Source of the DNA: Patescibacteria group bacterium
Lineage (GTDB): Bacteria > Patescibacteriota > WWE3 > UBA101185 > UBA10185
Direction: 5' to 3'
Length of the DNA stretch: 5,048 nucleotides
Assembly: GCA_022710505.1 (NCBI GenBank)
Contig: JAKLGS010000052.1
Span: forward strand, 1 to 5,048
The position numbers were made by a program, and so were the translations under genes. Positions within the stretch are counted from its first letter, which is position 1; each line of letters begins with the position of its first letter. Below, piece after piece: positions 1 to 4,997 of the stretch. Under the pieces are notes generated by a model. It saw nothing but the letters and a program-made list of their open reading frames with translations. It was not told where the DNA came from and did not search any database.

Positions 1-483
1 ACAGGCGCAGGTTCCGCAACTTTATTAGGCGCAACAGGTTCTCTTTGGTATTTGAAACAATCAACCACCGCAGGAACAACAGGTTATAATGCGGCGGGAA
101 GTAACGTCCCAGCTGGACAAAATTCTTATGCTGTTCATTTAAGAGCTTATTTTTCTACCTCGGCTACAAGCACATATAGTAACATTCGTTTCTATCAAGG
201 CACAACTTGGACCTCTACTACTTATGGATTAGTAGGAACTAATGCGAGTGCATATACTCAATCAACCAGTTCATCAACCGCAATCGCTAACGGTGGAGCA
301 TCAAATGTGGCTGTCCCAACATCTTCTTCAAGTGCTTCGGCTATTAGTCTAGGTTCTCTCACATTGGCAACTGGAAGTGGTTACAGTCCATCCTATCTAA
401 GAGTTCAACTAACTACCAACACAAATGCGCCAGCGGGCAACACCAGTGTATTGAGTACCTATTTTGTATTTGATGAGAATTAA
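1..483 (+). CDS. Phage virion-type structural protein, 3' part (N-terminus outside window)
   Basis: The frame is open from base 1 to the TAA at 481-483, giving 160 visible residues. There is no convincing start inside: the TTG at 52 follows in-frame coding sequence (GSLWYLKQ) and has no ribosome binding site. Composition is extremely rich in Ser, Thr, Ala, Gly and Asn, with almost no Lys, Arg or Glu and no Cys. Hydrophobic stretches alternate as in beta strands: YAVHLRAYF, SNIRFYQG, ISLGSLTLATG and YLRVQL, ending in STYFVFDEN. A low-complexity Ser/Thr/Ala segment lies around residues 84-112. This pattern is typical of beta-sandwich virion or appendage proteins of tailed phages, and the SNIRFY-type strand resembles ones I associate with phage structural proteins. 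No catalytic motif is visible. A coding tail or decoration role is inferred from composition and from the fibre and protease genes downstream. No terminator is visible between it and the next gene. Confidence 0.72.
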   Translation, partial: TGAGSATLLGATGSLWYLKQSTTAGTTGYNAAGSNVPAGQNSYAVHLRAYFSTSATSTYSNIRFYQGTTWTSTTYGLVGTNASAYTQSTSSSTAIANGGASNVAVPTSSSSASAISLGSLTLATGSGYSPSYLRVQLTTNTNAPAGNTSVLSTYFVFDEN

Positions 484-511
484 TCCCATAGAATAGGCAA
501 TATTTAATATA

Positions 512-520
512 TGCTATACT
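512..520 (+). promoter_or_regulatory. Probable extended -10 promoter of the glycosyltransferase cassette
   Basis: TGCTATACT shows the TGn extension (512-514) followed by TATACT (515-520), five of six matches to TATAAT. A weak -35-like TAGGCA sits at 494-499 with a short 15-base spacer, so the extension probably carries the activity. It lies in the only gap between the upstream structural gene and the 549 start, about 30 bases before the ATG. Initiation would fall near 527. The call rests on motif and position only. Confidence 0.55.
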
Positions 521-548
521 AAGTAAGATTAAAAATTAATAAATAAAA

Positions 549-2066
549 ATGTCGATGAATGGAACTTTTAGGTCTTATTTTGGTGCAATAGCAGTGCCAA
601 TTTTGGATAAAGGAAACGGTCAAATTTCATGCGTTACTCATGATTGGGCCAATGCTATGGGTTCACTCGGAGGCGGACTAGCTGTAACCAATATTCGTTT
701 AGAAGTAAGAAATAAACGGGTTGATATTGCCAAGGAACAATTAGTAGATGAAGCTCTCAAAAATAACTGCGAATTTATCATCTTTATCGATGACGATACT
801 ATACCTCCTTCAGATGCCCTCATGAAAATGATTACGTTGTGGAAGAACGACCCTGATAAGAAAATAATTAGTGGAGTTTATTGGTCTAAATCCGACCCTT
901 CGTTTCCACTAATGTTTAGGGATAACTTAAAAGGAAGTTTTTGGGACTGGAAAGTCGGAGATATAGTCAAGTGTGATTCGGGTGGAGCAGGTTGCCTTTT
1001 TATAGATACTGAAATTTTTAGAAAAATTCCCAAACCTTGGTTTTCTACGGAATACTATTTCGATGACCCAAGAGGAAAATTAGATTTAGAAAAGAACGAC
1101 TTAATTAAGGCCTTAGGAGAAGAAATGCTTAAAGGAAAAAATGCGGAGAAGGGTGCTGTGAAGAAAATTGAAAAAAGATTAGGTGAGATAGGTGATGAGC
1201 AAAAACGTTTACTGGAGGGGCAATTAGACGGCAAATATTTGATGAACAAGAAGGCTGACGCTGGGACAACTGAAGATATTTATTTTTTCAAAAAAGCCAA
1301 AGAATATGGATATGATTTATGGTTTGACACAAGTATCCAATGTCTTCATCAGGACAAAAAAACAGGCAGAATTTGGGCAATACCTCAAGATGCTCCCCAA
1401 AATTGTCCTAGGTATTCAAAGAAAATGGAAAAAGATAAAAAAATAGTTGTTGATATTGGCGCTGGTAAAGGAAACTATTGGATACCAGAAGGCGACCCAA
1501 TTCGAATTGATATAGACGAAACTTGTAAGCCAGATATAATTTGTGATGCACGTACTATTCCGCTTGCGGAGTGTTTCGCTGATGTCGTCGTCTCTTCGCA
1601 TACTCTCGAATATTTTTCCCATAAAGAAGTGAAATCTGTCTTGAAAGAATGGACTCGTATCTTAAAGAATGAAGGCACTCTAAAAATCATTGTTCCTAAT
1701 ATGAAGTGGGCAGCTAGTAGATTATTGAACGGAACTACTAACGAACAAGAAGCTGATACAGTGATGTATTTTATGTATTCGGCTCAAGAAGGGGATGTCA
1801 AGACTGCCTATAAAGATGTCAAAAAATGTGCCTTTACAAAAGAAAGTTTATTTGGACTCCTTAAAAGTTTAGATATATTCTCGGAAATTAATGTTGAAAC
1901 TACTGATGGAACATTTGGCGACTGGAGTGACCCTGACAAATTACATACCGATGATTTTGGATATAACATAATTGCTGTTGCTAAGAAAAATAAACATAAA
2001 GTCCCAGTTTCAATCTGTATCCCGATTAAAGACCAAGAAAAAGCCATGGAGGTAATTGGTAAATGA
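549..2066 (+). CDS. GT-A glycosyltransferase / SAM methyltransferase fusion with a truncated third domain
   Basis: 505 residues. Residues 50-265 read as a GT-A (GT2-like) glycosyltransferase. The helix RNKRVDIAKEQLVDEAL is followed by strand EFIIFIDDDTIPP, whose DDD at 81-83 is the expected nucleotide-sugar/metal-binding DxD. Next come SGVYW (108-112) and GGAGCLFIDTEIF (145-157), then TEDIYFFKKAKEYG (241-254), the usual acidic acceptor-side motif, and a histidine-containing end (CLHQD, 265-269). A Lys/Glu-rich insert at about 172-235 splits the domain. Residues 298-480 are a class I methyltransferase: motif I VVDIGAGKG (300-308), acidic IDID (320-323), ICDARTIPL (331-339), then FADVVVSSHTLEYF and the LKNEGTLKIIVPN strand typical of Methyltransf_11. 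Residues 485-505 (VPVSICIPIKDQEKA...) resemble the first beta strand of a GT2 domain and then stop. The ATG is preceded by an in-frame TAA at 540-542; M3 is an alternative start. No Shine-Dalgarno is visible. The substrate is unknown; virion or host-glycan modification is inferred. The protein is predicted cytoplasmic, with no signal peptide or membrane segment. Confidence 0.85.
   Translation: MSMNGTFRSYFGAIAVPILDKGNGQISCVTHDWANAMGSLGGGLAVTNIRLEVRNKRVDIAKEQLVDEALKNNCEFIIFIDDDTIPPSDALMKMITLWKNDPDKKIISGVYWSKSDPSFPLMFRDNLKGSFWDWKVGDIVKCDSGGAGCLFIDTEIFRKIPKPWFSTEYYFDDPRGKLDLEKNDLIKALGEEMLKGKNAEKGAVKKIEKRLGEIGDEQKRLLEGQLDGKYLMNKKADAGTTEDIYFFKKAKEYGYDLWFDTSIQCLHQDKKTGRIWAIPQDAPQNCPRYSKKMEKDKKIVVDIGAGKGNYWIPEGDPIRIDIDETCKPDIICDARTIPLAECFADVVVSSHTLEYFSHKEVKSVLKEWTRILKNEGTLKIIVPNMKWAASRLLNGTTNEQEADTVMYFMYSAQEGDVKTAYKDVKKCAFTKESLFGLLKSLDIFSEINVETTDGTFGDWSDPDKLHTDDFGYNIIAVAKKNKHKVPVSICIPIKDQEKAMEVIGK
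2048..2053 (+). promoter_or_regulatory. Ribosome binding site of the 2063 gene, inside the preceding coding region
   Basis: GGAGGT ends nine bases before the ATG at 2063, a canonical Shine-Dalgarno at workable spacing. It overlaps the last codons (MEVIGK) of the fusion enzyme, and the two genes share ATGA at 2063-2066. This supports the 2063 start over later ATGs and suggests coupled translation. Confidence 0.7.
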
Positions 2067-2515
2067 TTAAGTTCAAAATAATGTTTCAAGATGGGGCTAT
2101 CATGGAAAGTCATGATGAAAATTGGAATGAAGTGAAAAGCCACTGCCACGCTCTACAAGAAAAAAAACCTTGGCTAACATACAGTCTAGTTCACGATACT
2201 AAAGGCGAAATTGCAAGAGTTGATTTCTCTTCAGGGATATTTTATTTTAATGGAGTTCCGATTTATCCTACCACCAAAGATGGAGATATTCTTACTGGGA
2301 AAAAAGAATTCCAACACGTAATTACTAATGGAGATTGGGAAAATCTAAATGGGCAGATGTACTATTTTCCAATTGTCGGAAAACGGACTTATGTTTGTTC
2401 TACCGCCTCTAATAATCTAGTTCTGTACTTCTGTGGTTGGAAAGTAAAACATAACGGAAAAACATATCAAAAAGTTTGCTATGTTTACCCTGATGGACAA
2501 ATAGCCTTTAATTGA
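2063..2515 (+). CDS. Uncharacterised 150-residue protein coupled to the fusion enzyme
   Basis: I do not recognise a family. The protein is 150 residues, soluble-looking, without signal peptide or membrane helix. The first 55 residues alternate strand and helix (MIKFKIMFQDGAIMES, then a helix around ENWNEVKSHCHALQEKK). The rest is rich in aromatic beta strands and glycine turns: ARVDFSSGIFYFNGVPIYP, GQMYYFPIVGKRTYVC, NLVLYFCGWKVKHNG and YQKVCYVYPDGQIAF. Four cysteines are present (C48, C112, C124, C139). The start is fixed by a GGAGGT nine bases upstream, and it overlaps the previous gene by ATGA, so the two are probably translated together. The context suggests a partner or acceptor of the glycosyltransferase-methyltransferase, or a small virion accessory protein. 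Neither is shown by the sequence. Confidence 0.7.
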   Translation: MIKFKIMFQDGAIMESHDENWNEVKSHCHALQEKKPWLTYSLVHDTKGEIARVDFSSGIFYFNGVPIYPTTKDGDILTGKKEFQHVITNGDWENLNGQMYYFPIVGKRTYVCSTASNNLVLYFCGWKVKHNGKTYQKVCYVYPDGQIAFN

Positions 2516-2537
2516 GTTATATTAAAGTATGTTAATA

Positions 2538-2546
2538 AAAGGAGGT
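2538..2546 (+). promoter_or_regulatory. Strong Shine-Dalgarno selecting a TTG start at 2551
   Basis: AAAGGAGGT is a near-perfect match to the 16S rRNA anti-Shine-Dalgarno. GGAGG (2541-2545) ends five bases before TTG 2551-2553. It is the strongest ribosome binding site in the window. It justifies choosing the TTG start over the ATG at 2575, which would remove the first eight residues of a recognisable fibre N-terminus. Confidence 0.85.
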
Positions 2547-2550
2547 CAAT

Positions 2551-2766
2551 TTGCCCGATATTAAGATTTCCAATATGACAGAGGAGACATCTCCTGCTGC
2601 TAACGATGTATTCGCTGTTGTAATCAATCCAAGTGGGCCCGCTGCTAATCGAAAAATAACTGTAGCCAATACTGCGACTGCCGTCGTTACTCAATCAAAA
2701 GCTAGTGGCGGTGTTCTCAATACTGGAAGCTCTGAAACAAATACTGTCACCCCCAAAATCAATTGA
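2551..2766 (+). CDS. Tail-fibre/appendage protein, N-terminal part before a frameshift
   Basis: 71 residues from a TTG start (read as Met) with a strong Shine-Dalgarno. The opening PDIKISNMTEETSPAANDVF with the later RKITVANT is the short N-terminal module seen at the head of many phage tail-fibre and appendage proteins: a conserved K-I-S/D-L-type start, an 'AaNDvf-vv' strand, then K-x-T-V-A-N. It is followed by the linker SSETNTVTPK, which in such proteins runs on into a longer body. Here the frame ends two codons later at TGA 2764-2766. The next frame picks up exactly the expected continuation (PKSIEDS). I therefore read it as the front of one gene continued at 2759-3616, the joined product being about 354 residues. 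Taken alone it would be a 71-residue fibre stub without a body. Confidence 0.7.
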   Translation: MPDIKISNMTEETSPAANDVFAVVINPSGPAANRKITVANTATAVVTQSKASGGVLNTGSSETNTVTPKIN

Positions 2767-3616
2767 AGACTCTATTCTTTATAAATTTCCTGAAGGACAT
2801 ATTCAAAATGGAAAAATTGTTACTACAGAATCATCGGGGGACTTAACCGTTTCAATTAAAGGAACAGACGGCAACGACCCTTCTGCGACCAATCCTGTTA
2901 AAGTGAGGATATCTGACACAGTGAGAACAATTACCGCAGCTTTATCCGTAACTTTATCTGGTGGAACTAATTGTTTTGGCTCTGGTGGGGGTAAATTTGC
3001 AGCCAAGGAAAGGGATTATTTTACTTATTTAGGATATAACTCAACAGATGGAGTAGTGATTGGTGTCGCAGTAATTCCTTGGGCCATTAAGTACGGTGAT
3101 TTCTCGACTACTAATACTAATGAAAAATATTGTGCCATTTCAACTATAACAAATGCTACCTCAACTGATGGATATATAAACATAGGAAGATTCAATGCTA
3201 CTTTCTCGTCTGGCTATGAATGGTCCATTCCCGCCACTTCTATTATTATTAATAAACCGATTTTTGAATCTAGACAATTAGAATACACCAATACTTACGG
3301 AACAGAAGACCAAATGACATTTGAGAGATTTACAACAGATACGTCCAAATACAAAATAGTTAATTCTACCTGTGAGTTGAGTGTTTCGGTGAGAGGATTC
3401 TGTGGATATGAAGAAAATGAGTACCTCACATCACTTTTGCCTTTTACAGCTAGCGAATCAAATAACTATGCCTGTAGTGTGGCTGATGTTGTCAGCACAT
3501 CTGGGAGATGTGAACTTGATGCTACTAATACCGCCAAAATATATAAATTTAATAATAGCAGGTTTACTCTTGGACACAACCGAGGATTTACTTTATTTAT
3601 TACCTACAATATATGA
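2705..3616 (+). CDS. Tail-fibre/appendage protein, body and C-terminal domain after the frameshift
   Basis: The +2 frame is open from 2705 (GTG) to TGA 3614-3616. The first 18 codons are out-of-frame reading of the N-terminal part, since GTG 2705 has no ribosome binding site. Real coding sequence probably starts at about 2756-2759 (KSIEDS). About 285 residues follow. A beta-rich section (KFPEGHIQNGKIVTTESS, TVSIKGTDG, VRTITAALSVTLSGGTN) leads into YLGYNSTDGVVIGVAVIPWA, YGDFSTTNTNEKYCAIS and YINIGRFNATFSSGYEWSIPATSIIINKPIFESR. I recognise this as a recurrent phage structural-protein module ending in a linker. The last 90 residues form a separate Cys-containing beta domain (CELSVSVRGFCGYEENEY, YACSVADVV, GRCELDATN), likely the exposed, variable end. 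A virion appendage or receptor-contact role is inferred from family style. The end overlaps the next micro-ORF by ATGA. Confidence 0.75.
   Translation: MAVFSILEALKQILSPPKSIEDSILYKFPEGHIQNGKIVTTESSGDLTVSIKGTDGNDPSATNPVKVRISDTVRTITAALSVTLSGGTNCFGSGGGKFAAKERDYFTYLGYNSTDGVVIGVAVIPWAIKYGDFSTTNTNEKYCAISTITNATSTDGYINIGRFNATFSSGYEWSIPATSIIINKPIFESRQLEYTNTYGTEDQMTFERFTTDTSKYKIVNSTCELSVSVRGFCGYEENEYLTSLLPFTASESNNYACSVADVVSTSGRCELDATNTAKIYKFNNSRFTLGHNRGFTLFITYNI
2750..2758 (+). other. Frame-change site CCCCCAAAA inside the fibre gene
   Basis: Frame 1 reads ACC CCC AAA ATC AAT TGA (T-P-K-I-N-stop). Frame 2 reads CCC CCA AAA TCA ATT GAA GAC (P-P-K-S-I-E-D). Removing one base from the C5A4 tract gives an uninterrupted T-P-K-S-I-E-D-S, the linker expected in this protein type. 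The shift is +1 in translational terms. Causes could be a sequencing or assembly error in a double homopolymer, a true inactivating indel, or +1 slippage of the Pro codon CCC to CCA. The sequence alone cannot separate these. Confidence 0.75.
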
Positions 3617-3687
3617 GTTTTATTCAAACCGAAGATGAGGATTTCATCTTAACAGAAGATGGTTCTAAAATTATTACCGAAACTTGA
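3613..3687 (+). CDS. 24-residue acidic micro-ORF overlapping the fibre gene end
   Basis: ATG 3613 shares ATGA with the fibre stop and runs 24 codons to TGA 3685-3687. The peptide is acidic and internally repetitive: TEDEDFILTEDGSKIITE contains two copies of a T-E-D unit, each followed by a short hydrophobic run. The E-D-G-S pattern resembles tiny 'LLxEDG'-type peptides that I have seen at the ends of phage structural operons, a memory-based impression. There is no Shine-Dalgarno, so expression would depend on re-initiation at the ATGA. It is followed directly by non-coding sequence. It may be a real coupled peptide, or a detached C-terminal tag of the fibre protein. Function is unknown. Confidence 0.5.
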   Translation: MSFIQTEDEDFILTEDGSKIITET

Positions 3688-3690
3688 TTG

Positions 3691-3720
3691 TTGACACTGC
3701 CTTTTAGTCAATGTTAATTT
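3691..3720 (+). promoter_or_regulatory. Possible promoter upstream of the terminator
   Basis: TTGACA at 3691-3696 is a perfect -35 hexamer. TGTTAATTT at 3712-3720 gives a TGn extension and a weak -10 (TAATTT, three of six) at an 18-base spacing. Transcripts would start near 3727, only about 60 bases before the terminator, so they would be short unless the terminator is read through. TTGAC also forms a small dyad with GTCAA at 3707-3711. Confidence 0.3.
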
Positions 3721-3763
3721 AACTAAAGGACTCAACTATTATCAAAATATGTCTTGAGTAGGG

Positions 3764-3789
3764 AGCCGAGGGTATTCCTCGGTTTTTTT
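3764..3789 (+). terminator. Intrinsic terminator between the fibre cassette and the head genes
   Basis: The perfect 6-bp stem CCGAGG (3766-3771) / CCTCGG (3777-3782) has a five-base GTATT loop. The stem can extend by G-U and A-U pairs at its base and is followed by seven T's (3783-3789). This is a textbook rho-independent terminator on the + strand, placed 17 bases before the prohead protease start. It ends the upstream transcription unit, and may also attenuate transcription entering the head module. Confidence 0.88.
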
Positions 3790-3806
3790 AATAGTTTAAA
3801 TAAGGT

Positions 3807-4886
3807 ATGAAACACATTAATTTTTTTGCACCATTTGCAAAAGTAAATTCAGATGAACAAACAGTTGAAGGTTTTGCTTCTACAGAAGCAGTCGATTCTC
3901 AAGGCGAAATTGTAAAATCATCTGCCCTAGAAAAAGCTCTTCCTGATTATATGAAATTCGCTAATATCCGCGAAATGCACCAATGGTCTGCTGTTGGTAA
4001 AGCAGTAGATGCTCAAATTGGTAAAGATGGAAAGAAAGGTTTATATTTAGTCGCTAAGGTAGTTGACCCAGTCGCTTGGCAAAAATGTAAAGATGGAGTC
4101 TATAACGGATTCTCAATCGGTGGAAAAGTTCTCAAAAGAATGGGAAATGAAATTCAAGAATTAATCTTAAATGAAATATCTCTGGTCGATAGACCAGCAT
4201 GCCCAGAAGCCGTCTTTAGCATGGTTAAAATTAGTGACGGTATCAAAAAAAAGAAAATGAAAGCAAAACAAAAAAATGCGTTACCTGATTCAGATTTCGC
4301 TTATATAGATTCAGAAGGAAAAAGAAAACTTCCTATTAATGATGAAGCTCATGTCAAAAATGCTATGGCAAGATTTGACCAAACTGATTTTGAAAGCGAG
4401 GAAAAGAAAGTTTCCGCAGCTAAAAAAATAATCGCTGCTGCTAAAAAACTGGGAATTGAAATCAGTCCTGATTCAGCTGTTGCCCAAGCCGCAGGTTATA
4501 AGAAGGCTGATGAAATTGTGGATGTTAAAAAAGATATGTCACCAGAAGCACCAACAGATATGGAAGAAGCACCAATTTATTCTGGAATTCGTGTAGCTGA
4601 CCAATTAATTGCCATGTGCACCCAAATGACCTATCTAAAACAATCACTGCAAGAATATAAAATGCCAGTAAAACATATAGATGATGTCATTAGCACTCTA
4701 AAAAAAGCAGCTATGTTTGAACTTGAAAATGAAAAAAATGCTGTTGAAAAAAAATGGCGTGAAGAACAAGCTAAACAACAAGATGTGGTCAATAAGGTAA
4801 AAGAAATTTTTGCTAAAAAGTCACAAACTGTTGAGGCCAATAATTGGACTTCAGGTTATTTCAATAACATGAATAAAGTTTTATGA
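3807..4886 (+). CDS. XkdF-like prohead protease with DUF6582-like domain and helical tail
   Basis: 359 residues. The N-terminal 140 match the XkdF/HK97-type prohead serine protease pattern: start MKHINFFAPFAKVNSDEQTVEGFASTEAVDSQGE (given here only as residues 1-34 landmarks), then FANIREMHQ with the likely catalytic His58, YNGFSIGGK with the likely catalytic Ser103, and NEISLVDRPACPEA (122-135) as the family's closing motif. This enzyme trims scaffold and capsid precursors inside the assembling prohead. Residues 157-235 (LPDSDFAYIDSEGKRKLPIN, DEAHVKNAMARFDQT, then AAKKIIAAAKKLGIE) look like DUF6582, which often follows phage proteases. Residues 262-340 are helical and charged, ending in a Lys/Glu/Gln-rich probable coiled coil, followed by a short tail NNWTSGYFNNMNKVL. 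The tail could act as a built-in scaffold. The start is firm: an in-frame TAA lies at 3801-3803, two codons upstream. AAGG ends one base before the ATG, too close for a normal Shine-Dalgarno. The gene follows a terminator and overlaps the next ORF by ATGA. Confidence 0.92.
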   Translation: MKHINFFAPFAKVNSDEQTVEGFASTEAVDSQGEIVKSSALEKALPDYMKFANIREMHQWSAVGKAVDAQIGKDGKKGLYLVAKVVDPVAWQKCKDGVYNGFSIGGKVLKRMGNEIQELILNEISLVDRPACPEAVFSMVKISDGIKKKKMKAKQKNALPDSDFAYIDSEGKRKLPINDEAHVKNAMARFDQTDFESEEKKVSAAKKIIAAAKKLGIEISPDSAVAQAAGYKKADEIVDVKKDMSPEAPTDMEEAPIYSGIRVADQLIAMCTQMTYLKQSLQEYKMPVKHIDDVISTLKKAAMFELENEKNAVEKKWREEQAKQQDVVNKVKEIFAKKSQTVEANNWTSGYFNNMNKVL

Positions 4887-4960
4887 AACAAAAAATAGAA
4901 CCTAAGGTTGAGGAAAAAGAACAACCTAAAGTAATTGTGGACGAAATAAGAGTCCACTAA
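4883..4960 (+). CDS. 25-residue Lys/Glu-rich micro-ORF after the protease
   Basis: ATG 4883 shares ATGA with the protease stop and runs 25 codons to TAA 4958-4960. The peptide is highly charged (Lys, Glu, two Pro-Lys steps) and ends in VIVDEIRVH. It has no Shine-Dalgarno of its own, so it would rely on translational coupling. It is the second micro-ORF in the window joined to its parent by ATGA. It might be a small head-assembly peptide or a non-functional tail. I do not recognise a family. Confidence 0.45.
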   Translation: MKQKIEPKVEEKEQPKVIVDEIRVH

Positions 4961-4975
4961 CTCCGCCTGCGGAGT
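4960..4975 (+). other. GC hairpin after the protease operon end, not followed by a T-run
   Basis: ACTCCG (4960-4965) pairs with CGGAGT (4970-4975) around the tetraloop CCTG. It is the only GC-rich element in an AT-rich stretch and lies immediately after the micro-ORF stop. Only mixed AT sequence follows, so it is a weak terminator candidate at best. An RNA-processing, stability or partial-termination element ahead of the next structural gene is as likely. Confidence 0.45.
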
Positions 4976-4997
4976 ATTAAAATTTAGTTATAAAATA

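Larger units (their letters stand above)
3688..3806 (+). other. Non-coding, structure-rich intergenic region before the prohead protease
   Basis: No credible ORF is present over 119 bases. Three sets of inverted repeats occur in series. CCTTTTAGT (3700-3708) opposes ACTAAAGG (3722-3729) with one bulged base, around an AT-rich GTTAATTTAAC dyad. ACTCAA (3730-3735) opposes TTGAGT (3754-3759). The third is the terminator hairpin at 3764-3789. A perfect TTGACA (3691-3696) sits 18 bases before TAATTT (3715-3720), which carries a TG extension at 3712-3713; the -10 is poor. The region may be a leader, a short terminated RNA or simply an operon boundary. Confidence 0.5.

Noticed and set aside
52..483. 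TTG at 52 as the true start of the first gene
   Set aside because: The frame is open and coding-like back to base 1 (TGAGSATLLGATGSLWY), and no ribosome binding site precedes the TTG. It is a partial gene.
1808..2149. A 113-residue minus-strand ORF across the end of the fusion gene
   Set aside because: It lies opposite a clear methyltransferase domain, crosses a gene junction, and shows no ribosome binding site or recognisable motif. The other minus-strand ORFs (638-823, 1055-1249, 1416-1690, 2485-2694, 2803-3006, 4631-4840) are rejected for the same reason.
2750..2758. Phase-variation switch at the C5A4 tract
   Set aside because: Tracts of five and four are much shorter than those usually driving phase variation. 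Retained only as a possible error, mutation or slippage site.
2513..2766. TGA recoded as Gly or Trp, which would remove stops at 2513 and 2764
   Set aside because: Reading through 2764 meets TAA within a few codons, and the 2513 stop is followed by a strong Shine-Dalgarno and a new start. TGA ends four genes neatly at ATGA or before intergenic sequence.
3060..3616. Diversity-generating retroelement target in the fibre C-terminus
   Set aside because: No reverse transcriptase, template repeat or matching repeat is present in this window. A variable C-terminal domain alone is not evidence.
3402..3638. A 78-residue + strand ORF within the fibre C-terminal region
   Set aside because: It is out of frame with the well-supported fibre body, has no Shine-Dalgarno, and its product has no family-like features.
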